Shown here: piece by piece, positions 57,396-64,000 of the stretch | How the letters are laid out: each line of letters starts with the position of its first letter | Numbering within the stretch: the stretch's first letter is position 1 | Assembly (NCBI RefSeq): GCF_000801335.2 | Contig: NZ_JSEH01000022.1 | Span: 1 to 64,000 of the forward strand | Length of the DNA: 64,000 nucleotides | From: Desulfovibrio sp. TomC | GTDB lineage: Bacteria > Desulfobacterota > Desulfovibrionia > Desulfovibrionales > Desulfovibrionaceae | Direction: 5' to 3' | The notes under the pieces: generated by a model | Seen by the model: the letters and a program-made list of their open reading frames with translations, nothing else | What the model was told of the DNA's origin: nothing | The model's database searches: none | Made by a program: the position numbers and the translations under genes

Positions 57396-57557
57396 TTTGG
57401 CTGCTTTCATTAAAATATAAACAAAAACAAGGGATTTAAATGGCAGGACTCTGCCGTTATCACCCTCAAATCCATCTCATAACCCTCGTTCAAAACAAAT
57501 AAAATCAAAAGCCATCACCAGAGCATGCTATGGCTCTATTCTTTTACCTCACCAGAA

Positions 57558-58394
57558 TCAAAGACGAAAAGAAAAAATACTATCAAATCCTTCGCTTTTT
57601 TTGAATTCAAATTTTCCATATATTTTATCATCGCCAGCAACGTTCCGCTGTTCAAGCAACCCAAACCACTGCAAAGGACGAAGAATCCGGGTATAAAAGG
57701 CAAAGCCGGGATAATCTTGAGGGGTATCCCAAAATCTTTTATCAGGGATTGTCGTTTGCTTCATGAGTCCTTCTTCAGGAATCCAATCGTGTTTAATCAT
57801 CTTTAAACAGCAAAGAACAACACCGATCTGAAGACTTGGCCAACCTTGCAATGGGATACGATCAAAATAAGAAATGTCAAGCTGTTCATAAATAGCGGCA
57901 TACAAGCAGCCAAAAAGTGCATTTTTGTTGTCTTTATACAGCTCCTTGCCTTTTTTCGTAGCCACAAGATGACCTTTATATTTCCTGACAAGGCCCGCAG
58001 ATTTCAATACGAGATGATAAAAATGCAACGGCAAAACGTCACTTTCATTGACTACCTTACAGAACTTGAAAAGTTCTTCGCGGGAGTAGATTGGCCAATT
58101 AAGTTCATCAACCATTTTAACCACAAAATTACGATTAAAATTATCTTTTGGTGTCAGTTTTATCCCTGGAGCAGTCTTCGCCTCCGACAGGACAAGACGG
58201 ACGGCTTTCATCCCCAATGAATTGTTAATTTCTGCAAATGATTCATTTTTATTTATGACAATTCTTTCAATAGAAAATGGGAAAGAAACCAATAGGCTGC
58301 GAACATTCTCTTGCCCAAGCGAAAGCCATAGAGGCTCGACATTACCAAGCCACTTCTTGACCTGTTCAGAAGGCGTAAATGAAGTTTCAAACAT
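57558..58394 (-). CDS. plasmid-type protein resembling the C-part of pRiA4b ORF-3-like proteins
   Basis: The 278-residue soluble protein contains IKLTPKDNFNRNFVVKMVDE, DVLPLHFYHLVLKSAGLVRK, HLVATKKGKELY and, at the end, LRPLQWFGLLEQR. This series (a 'treatment as winged-helix then long helical region') recalls the domain found with plasmid pRiA4b ORF-3 family proteins; I am not certain of that link. No catalytic residues stand out. ATG at 58394 with a weak ribosome site. It is the only gene between two repeat-rich gaps and runs opposite to its left neighbour. Confidence 0.65.
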   Translation of the reverse strand: MFETSFTPSEQVKKWLGNVEPLWLSLGQENVRSLLVSFPFSIERIVINKNESFAEINNSLGMKAVRLVLSEAKTAPGIKLTPKDNFNRNFVVKMVDELNWPIYSREELFKFCKVVNESDVLPLHFYHLVLKSAGLVRKYKGHLVATKKGKELYKDNKNALFGCLYAAIYEQLDISYFDRIPLQGWPSLQIGVVLCCLKMIKHDWIPEEGLMKQTTIPDKRFWDTPQDYPGFAFYTRILRPLQWFGLLEQRNVAGDDKIYGKFEFKKSEGFDSIFSFRL

Positions 58395-58894
58395 GATGGT
58401 TCACCAGATTGAATGATACGGACTCAGCTAAATGTTTAGCAAGTTCAACAGGCCAGAGCAATATTAAATACTACTAATCCAGACAACATATCAATAAAAA
58501 TTGATAAATATACCATACTCTTGCCGTTCAACAACTAGTGCTATCATCTTTTTACTTATCATAACATTCAATCATATCAATATATTAAATTTAAATTTTG
58601 TTCAATTCGGTCTAGTGAACTTCTAGTGAACTTCTTGAGCAATAGAGCACATACATCACTTGTGATATCAAAGGGGGGTGCAAAGCCACCCCCTCTTAAT
58701 ATATAGAGCGAATTGTCTTTGTTTTTCAAATAATTTCAACTATTTACCACAGACAAACCCATTTTGTCTTTGACGTTAAAAATTTGCAATATATTATTGA
58801 AATTATTATAAATTTTAAGACTAAATACTTTTTGTCGACAAATGTTTTGCTGTCTCCCACCCAATTTTGGCGATGGAAGTATTCTCAATGAACC
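58395..58894. promoter_or_regulatory. 500-nt AT-rich gap with an 11-bp tandem repeat
   Basis: TCTAGTGAACT occurs twice head to tail (58,611-58,632), a likely operator or iteron remnant. No gene is visible. Confidence 0.4.
58674..58693 (-). terminator. hairpin downstream of the primase-helicase gene
   Basis: GGGGGTG pairs with CACCCCC around a six-base loop. On the minus strand CTTTGAT follows, so termination may be incomplete. It is 200 nt after the stop. Confidence 0.45.
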
Positions 58895-60931
58895 TCAAAA
58901 GGTATAGGCCTTACTTCTGGAGTTAGGCACTGGGGTTTCCTTGATGACTCCCTCTTTCACTGCTTTGTCAATGTATTTTGCAGCAGATCCATGTGCTTTA
59001 ACTCCACCAGGATTCATATTTGCATAAACTGCCATCACTTCCTTTTTCAACTCTTCCTTAGAACTTGCTTTCCCACCAAGATTTTTAAGAGCAGTCACGA
59101 CATAATGGACTTCATCTGCTACTTTTTTGCTTCCTACTGCTCTGAAACGGAGGCTCATTAGCTCCAGCATCAATTCAGTCTGAATCGCAAAATTGCGTGC
59201 CTTGTTATGTTTCAAAACATATTTATCTTCTTTCTTTTTAAAACTTAGCTCCCAAGTATTCGGAGACCAATCACCAATAGCACTGGCTCCTCGTCCGCCA
59301 CCGGCACCACTATCGGTAGAAAACTTCCCATGATGATGAATCAAAAGTGGTGTAACACCAATCTCTTCAGTAAGAAGAGATACCCTGTCAAGAAGCCTCC
59401 GCATCTGATCGTTTGAATTTTCATCCTCACTATGGAAGCTTATCAATGGATCAATAACTAGGATGTCTATTTTGTTTAAGTCAACAGATTCTTTTATGGC
59501 TTTCTGAAAATGAGGGTCTTTTATATCGCCACTCGTCCGAACATCATTGTTGACACCAAGGAAAAACATTCTGTCTTGAAGAAGAGCATCCGGGAATTGG
59601 TAGACATTCCTAACAAAGTCGATCCTTTTCTTCATTCCAATCAAAGAGTTTTCTGACTGGACAAAGAGAACTCTATGCTCTCCTTGGTTCACCTTAAAGA
59701 TATTCAAGAATCCAGTGGGCGGGGGCAAGATAAGGTCCATCGCAATTTGCAAGGTGAGGATCGACTTGCCGGCACCACCGTGTCCGGTGATCAATAATGG
59801 CTCACCTTTTGGCCAAAAGTTATCTATAAGGTACTCAAAATTTACATTTGATTTGACAACATCCAACGCATTGAATGTCTTGTACTGACGCTTTGGAGTT
59901 GAAGGTTCCGATGGAGGTTGAGAAGCAGAAGACACCAGCGCTGGGTCAAAATTTGCTGCAATATGATCTTTTGCCTTCGTTATTTCTCGGTCAAACCATG
60001 CTGCCCCATTTTCTCTCGATTTTTCTCCAATGGGGTAACTCGCAAAGATTTGCCTGACCACCCCTTCAGATAAATGTGAACCAAACAGGGCCACGAGGAC
60101 CTTCATGGACACTTCTGACCGCTGCCCTTTGGGAATCGGGGTGACGATCTGCGTCTTGATGTTTTCGGAAACAGGGAGACCAGCGATGAAGTTGTCAGAA
60201 AGGGGAGTCGTCGGTGTGCTCTGCGCGGTAGTTGTCGTTGGCACCGGCGCGGCCAGAGGAGTATTCGGCGTCATAGGGGAATCCTGGGGATAATCGTGTG
60301 AATCGGGAATGGAAACAGGGGCCAGTGGCTTTATCGTCTTATGAAGGGAATAGTTCCGCAGCCAGTCCGGTGCCGAGGCCAGATTTTCGGGACTTTCGAC
60401 GATGACGTAGGGCTTCCCCGTTTCGGGATGGAGCGATCCAGGGCAAAGGACTTGGCCGCCGATACCACGGATGTCGAAGACTTCTTTGACGGATCGGTTG
60501 GGATATCGCTGGCCGTCGCTCGGATAGAGGAAATAGAAGTGGTACCGTTCACCAGTGCCGCCGGTCTTGACCTTCAAAGTGGCGGGTAGCTCCTCCCCGA
60601 CATTGGCAGTCAGCCAATCCCGGAACTTCCCCATGTCATCGACATCGAGGACCAGAACACCGCTGGCGGGACCGCAGGCGACGCCAGCACGCTCAGGAGA
60701 GAAGTCGGCACGGTTGAACTGGCGCTTCTGTTCGCACCACTGCTGCCAGATGGCCTCCGTTGGGCGCTTGAATTCACGGGAGGACTGCCCAGGAGAAGGG
60801 AAACCACCGACCAACGGGATCAGGGAGAAAGACTCTGCCAGAAATTCGAAGATACCCAGGCGAGCCTCGTCATCAAGCTGGTCCGACATCTCGATCAAGC
60901 GGAAGATTTCACTCTGGCTGTGCGGCATCAT
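58895..60931 (-). CDS. bifunctional primase-polymerase / RepA-like helicase
   Basis: The start is the first of two adjacent ATGs at 60931, 5 nt after GGATGGAG; 678 residues. Residues about 20-215 are an archaeo-eukaryotic-type primase-polymerase: GVLVLDVDDMG (metal-binding DxD near 95), ERYHFYFLYP and FDIRGIGGQVLCPGSLHPET. A Pro/Thr-rich linker and a PriCT-like helical unit (GQRSEVSMKVLVALFGSHLS) follow. The C-terminal third is a RecA-fold helicase: Walker A GHGGAGKS near 380, Walker B ILVIDPLISFH near 490 and IHHHGK. This is the replication protein of many integrated plasmids and satellites. The primase half is GC-rich and the helicase half AT-rich. Confidence 0.9.
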   Translation of the reverse strand: MMPHSQSEIFRLIEMSDQLDDEARLGIFEFLAESFSLIPLVGGFPSPGQSSREFKRPTEAIWQQWCEQKRQFNRADFSPERAGVACGPASGVLVLDVDDMGKFRDWLTANVGEELPATLKVKTGGTGERYHFYFLYPSDGQRYPNRSVKEVFDIRGIGGQVLCPGSLHPETGKPYVIVESPENLASAPDWLRNYSLHKTIKPLAPVSIPDSHDYPQDSPMTPNTPLAAPVPTTTTAQSTPTTPLSDNFIAGLPVSENIKTQIVTPIPKGQRSEVSMKVLVALFGSHLSEGVVRQIFASYPIGEKSRENGAAWFDREITKAKDHIAANFDPALVSSASQPPSEPSTPKRQYKTFNALDVVKSNVNFEYLIDNFWPKGEPLLITGHGGAGKSILTLQIAMDLILPPPTGFLNIFKVNQGEHRVLFVQSENSLIGMKKRIDFVRNVYQFPDALLQDRMFFLGVNNDVRTSGDIKDPHFQKAIKESVDLNKIDILVIDPLISFHSEDENSNDQMRRLLDRVSLLTEEIGVTPLLIHHHGKFSTDSGAGGGRGASAIGDWSPNTWELSFKKKEDKYVLKHNKARNFAIQTELMLELMSLRFRAVGSKKVADEVHYVVTALKNLGGKASSKEELKKEVMAVYANMNPGGVKAHGSAAKYIDKAVKEGVIKETPVPNSRSKAYTF

Positions 60932-61183
60932 GCTACTCCATCCAAGGATTGACCACTTTACGCGTAGCTGGTTCACGAATTAGCGGCATGGTGCCGAGGT
61001 TGGGAAGAAAGTGCCTGTTCACCTGGGGCAAATCAAGTCAAAATCCAGAATCCTCGGTGAGTTACCTGAAGAGAGAACAAATTGCATATGCTCTAGGCAA
61101 GAATGCTCAATGTTTTAAGACAGTTCGATGTCATACTGCCGTGGTGACTTGGCAACGCGTTATCCACTTGCTATGAAATCCTC

Positions 61184-62134
61184 ATGGCAGAAAAATCCGA
61201 CAAAACTCCTGTGGATGATACCGACCGTCTCAAGCGAGTTGCTTTCTGGTACTGGGAGTACATGCGGAGAAACCCGCTATACCGTCGATATTGCGCAGTT
61301 ATTGAACGATACCATGACTATTTTAAGTCCATTGGCGTCTTTGATTATATGGAAACGAGAGAATATCTTGAAGAGATGACCGGATATACAGCAGCCCATG
61401 ACGACGAAGAAGAACTTATCCACAATCCCTTTCGGATGCGACTCGAGAAGGATCACGGGAAAGAAGCTGGGATGAAATATTTCAAATATGGATTCTTGAG
61501 CTATGGGTTTGAAAAGCATTTTGGAAGAATTTACCAACATCATTCCATTGGCATGGACAGTAGCATCATACTGGACAAACTGCTCACTGGCGTAGATATC
61601 GTTTTTTCCGTCAAAGGGCCAGCCGATATATCCGCCCTTACAAAGCTCAATGGGAGCTGGATGATCTCGATTGATGAAATGAGTCCAACTAACTTTCTCT
61701 ACAACCTGGGAAAATCGACAAGTATCAAAGTTGACCCCCAAGCGATACTTAACAACCCTACGAAAGTTGGCTTGGAAATTCATGCTTTAAATCTGATCAA
61801 TAGAGCAGTTGAAAGCCTTTTTGGGAAACAGCATATTGCAGATGAAACGTTCCAATCCGTTTATAAACTAAGTTTGTCTGGAAAACATATCAACAGTTCA
61901 GATGCTATGCGCCTTGCCCTACTCTGGCTCTGGGACAAGGCCCACGAAAAGGAAGGGGATGCCCCCACCCCCTTTGAGGAGGTCTACCCTGCCCTGAAGG
62001 CAAAGATAGAAGCAGCCGGGTTGACAGACGGCACCTGGGAACAAATTGTCACCCGCCGCAAGCGGATCGCCGGATACTATGCGGTGACAGATTTTTGCAT
62101 TAAAAATCACGCCATAACGTCCTTAAATCAATAG
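61184..62134 (+). CDS. DUF6499-like N-terminus, unknown function
   Basis: The 316-residue protein starts MAEKSDKTPVDDTDRLKRVA and soon shows FWYWEYMRRNPLYRRYCAVI, the W-E-x-x-RRNP-x-Y pattern of the DUF6499/transcriptional-regulator-like domain on plasmids. The middle contains LDKLLTGVDIVFSVKGP and the C-terminus WLWDKAHEKEG with a helical tail. No catalytic motif. It is divergent from the primase-helicase gene (252 nt between the starts) and may be the regulator of that replicon (inference from position). Ribosome site weak; start at 61184 uncertain. Confidence 0.65.
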   Translation: MAEKSDKTPVDDTDRLKRVAFWYWEYMRRNPLYRRYCAVIERYHDYFKSIGVFDYMETREYLEEMTGYTAAHDDEEELIHNPFRMRLEKDHGKEAGMKYFKYGFLSYGFEKHFGRIYQHHSIGMDSSIILDKLLTGVDIVFSVKGPADISALTKLNGSWMISIDEMSPTNFLYNLGKSTSIKVDPQAILNNPTKVGLEIHALNLINRAVESLFGKQHIADETFQSVYKLSLSGKHINSSDAMRLALLWLWDKAHEKEGDAPTPFEEVYPALKAKIEAAGLTDGTWEQIVTRRKRIAGYYAVTDFCIKNHAITSLNQ

Positions 62135-62282
62135 CTATCCGTCAAATATCTTCGTCCTGCCAAATTCTTTTTCTAGAAATTGGCGGGTTCCTCGAAGCTC
62201 CTTTTGAGAGTGGTGCTCTCAACGGTCCGGGACAAAGCGACGCACGCTCCCCAAAACATGGACCGACGCAAGGAGTTCCAAA

Positions 62283-63380
62283 ATGGCTAAGCTCGAAGAC
62301 ATCTCCCATTCGAATGAGTCCGCCCCCCAGAACGCCACCGGAGGCACCGGAGGTCCCGGTGGAGTTCCCTCCTCGGGGACCGAAGACGTCTCTTTGCCCA
62401 AACCCGTGCCGACTGTCGGTGCTCCTGGCAACGATGACGATCCAATGCGCCATATGCTGATGCACTTCCAGGGCTCCACGGGAGCCATGGGCGGGAAACC
62501 CGAACCTGATGCCCAGGTCGAGGAAGGAAAGCCCATTCCCCAGGAGATGTTGCAACGCGTTGTGGAGAACACGACGGGGCAGATCGAAAAGCTCACCAAG
62601 GATGAAGCACTACTCCAGTTGAAGTCACAACATGTGGCTGCTGAAGAGATTTATGCCTCGGCTCGCACGAAGATGGTCAATATTGGATACCTCATCGGTT
62701 GTTTGCTCGCGCACCTCAAATCACTGGTCATTGCCGAGGGTGAAAACTGGGGCGATTTCAGTGATCGCGAATTACCCGAAATGTCGCGGCGCACTCGGGA
62801 TAAGTGCATGAACCTCGCCGATACCCCAGGCATCCTGAAGCACGCCTACCTTGGCACCGATGCAGCAGAACAAGTCATCCAAATCATCAAACCAATCAAG
62901 CACATGCTGTCCAAGGAAGACCCTATCAGCGACCTGTTCGAACGCAGCGGCATCAAGCTCAATTACGCAGAGATCGAAAAGAGCGAGTTGAAGCTTCTGG
63001 TTCAAGCGGTCATTACCCGCCAGAAGCTGTTGCCCAAAAAGATCGACATCGAGGTTCAGACCATCATTGACTTCAGCAAGGTGGCCGGCCCGGTGACTGC
63101 CATTGATACCGCCGTAATGCTTGACCGAGTGGCGCATGAACTTTCTCCAGCAGAATACATGGTTGAAGTCATCGCCAAAAATGGACTTCGCCCCAACGAT
63201 GTCAGCGACACCAATTCCCCCAAACATCCGATCAAGTACATCAACGCCGAGACCGTAAAGCTCAAGAATTCCATCGATCGTCTCCTGGAGGAAGAGGTCA
63301 ATCTGAAAAAGCTCGACAAGACACACCTGGAAGCCTTGCGGACTGCTGTCGACAACCTGCTGGGACGCTTCTCGAACTAA
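62283..63380 (+). CDS. DUF3102-like protein with disordered N-terminus
   Basis: AAGGAG lies 8 nt before the ATG at 62283; 365 residues. The first 90 are Gly/Pro/Ser-rich and probably disordered. From about residue 115, AAEEIYASARTKMVNIGYLI then EGENWGDFSDRELPEMSRRT and RDKCMNLADTP recall DUF3102-type proteins of phages and plasmids (a helix, a 'G-x-W' centre, then the 'S-x-R-T-x-x-x-Y/CM' helix). The C-terminal half is helical with a possible coiled coil near the end. Function unknown. Composition is much richer in GC than at 53-59 kb. Confidence 0.65.
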   Translation: MAKLEDISHSNESAPQNATGGTGGPGGVPSSGTEDVSLPKPVPTVGAPGNDDDPMRHMLMHFQGSTGAMGGKPEPDAQVEEGKPIPQEMLQRVVENTTGQIEKLTKDEALLQLKSQHVAAEEIYASARTKMVNIGYLIGCLLAHLKSLVIAEGENWGDFSDRELPEMSRRTRDKCMNLADTPGILKHAYLGTDAAEQVIQIIKPIKHMLSKEDPISDLFERSGIKLNYAEIEKSELKLLVQAVITRQKLLPKKIDIEVQTIIDFSKVAGPVTAIDTAVMLDRVAHELSPAEYMVEVIAKNGLRPNDVSDTNSPKHPIKYINAETVKLKNSIDRLLEEEVNLKKLDKTHLEALRTAVDNLLGRFSN

Positions 63381-63441
63381 TCACTATATTACCGGAGCAC
63401 TCCTTCCTGTGACATGGAGGGAGTGCCCCACGGAGAATGAT

Positions 63442-64000
63442 ATGCGTATCTACCAATCCTCCATGACGATTCGGCACCTACGGGAATTTGCCAAGCGTTA
63501 TCCCAATGTCAAGCCGAACGTGTTGTTATCATATGCTTTGCTGGCAAACGACTTGCCACACTTTACCGGCACAGACCGCGCTTTGTTGCGGAGCCTCATC
63601 CTTGACAGTGGTGTTTTTAGTGTACAAAAGCCCGGAGCCAAACAGACTCCAGACGATTTGTTCCCTAAGTTTAAGACATTTGCCCAGTACAACTCTGCGG
63701 CATGGGATTTAATCTTCAACTTCGACCTGCATTTTGGTCTTGATTCCTACGACAAGAATTTGGAATACCAGATTGACCTGGAGCAGGCAGGTATCCCCGT
63801 GGTTCCCGTTATTCACAACATCTACAACGATGACGCAGATAAAATCCTCGCCAGGGGACTCCCCGTACATAAAACTGTCGCTATCGGTCAATGCGACGGA
63901 CGGACGATTCTGAAGAACGTGGAACCCGTCGTCAAGAAACTGTACGAAGCCGGGGCCAATATCCATTTCTTCGGCAGCAGCGAATACCGACTTATGGCCA
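63442..64000 (+). CDS. TGT/DpdA-like TIM-barrel protein, N-terminal part (cut by window edge)
   Basis: An ATG at 63442, 7 nt after GGAG, opens a frame of 186 codons with no stop before the window ends. The sequence SLILDSGVFSVQKPG near 52-66 matches the DSG-x-F region that carries the catalytic Asp in tRNA-guanine transglycosylases. It is followed by NFDLHFG, AGIPVVPVIHNIYNDDADKI and AIGQCDG, the ordered strands of that barrel in short phage and mobile-element members (DpdA-like). These exchange guanine for a 7-deazaguanine in DNA or RNA. The zinc site and C-terminus lie outside the window, so the assignment is provisional. Confidence 0.6.
   Translation, partial: MRIYQSSMTIRHLREFAKRYPNVKPNVLLSYALLANDLPHFTGTDRALLRSLILDSGVFSVQKPGAKQTPDDLFPKFKTFAQYNSAAWDLIFNFDLHFGLDSYDKNLEYQIDLEQAGIPVVPVIHNIYNDDADKILARGLPVHKTVAIGQCDGRTILKNVEPVVKKLYEAGANIHFFGSSEYRLMA

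Larger units (their letters stand above)
56884..57557. other. 670-nt gap with repeat remnants
   Basis: It holds copy 2 of the 80-nt block (57,071-57,150), a short repeat copy (57,298-57,395) and a further P1 palindrome (57,442-57,455). A 65-codon frame (56,993-57,190) spans the duplicated block; I do not call it a gene. Confidence 0.5.

Noticed and set aside
36371-64000. CRISPR arrays, rRNA genes, insertion sequences
   Set aside because: No regularly spaced direct repeats, no rRNA stretches and no transposase or integrase frame were found; the repeats seen are dispersed and of unequal spacing.

Overview
The window joins two very different kinds of DNA. Bases 1 to about 36,370 are GC-rich, densely packed core chromosome. 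The gene set (one bifunctional Rel, the thrS-infC-rpmI-rplT-pheS-pheT operon, a type III glutamine synthetase, TreS-maltokinase, single-chain L-serine dehydratase) and the recurrent GC-rich intergenic palindromes fit a sulfate reducer of the Desulfovibrionaceae (Desulfobacterota). That assignment is inference from gene content and style; no rRNA or marker search was possible.

Layout of the GC-rich part: an SMC/RecF-like ATPase cut by the left edge; rel; a peptide-type ABC solute-binding lipoprotein; a SWIM-SNF2 helicase; a membrane hybrid histidine kinase; a trehalose block (TreS-maltokinase plus an odd OtsB/OtsA chimera); a CorA channel; a flavin-type oxidase fold protein and serine dehydratase; a DUF945 envelope protein; an RRM RNA-binding protein; glutamine synthetase III; a MerR regulator; an alpha/beta hydrolase; an envelope or metal stress group (Spy-like protein, Cys-rich repeat protein, ECF sigma, anti-sigma, periplasmic sensor); then the translation operon on the minus strand, ending at tRNA-Val(GAC).

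Just upstream (5' side) of that tRNA the composition drops sharply and stays AT-rich for most of the remaining 27 kb. This is an accessory region. From 36.8 to 49.4 kb it is a plus-strand signalling block: a NIT-domain diguanylate cyclase, a NIT-domain chemoreceptor, a small protein, CheW, a second chemoreceptor, a second and paralogous small protein, CheV, and a soluble PAS/GAF hybrid kinase. No CheA, CheR or CheB is present, so these parts would have to join arrays encoded elsewhere. At 52.1 kb lies a flagellin whose variable centre has been replaced by seven adhesin-type repeats that look like a seven-bladed beta-propeller.

The non-coding gaps of this region carry a dispersed, structured repeat (four long copies and shorter ones) built from small palindromes and a GC-rich block. 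Mosaic patches of higher GC (50.6-52.3 kb, about 60.1-61.0 kb, 62.2-64.0 kb) hold small orphan proteins, a DUF6573 protein, an XRE regulator, a primase-polymerase/RepA-like helicase, a DUF3102-like protein and, cut by the right edge, a TIM-barrel protein resembling tRNA-guanine transglycosylase/DpdA. These are typical of integrated mobile elements, though no integrase or transposase is visible here.
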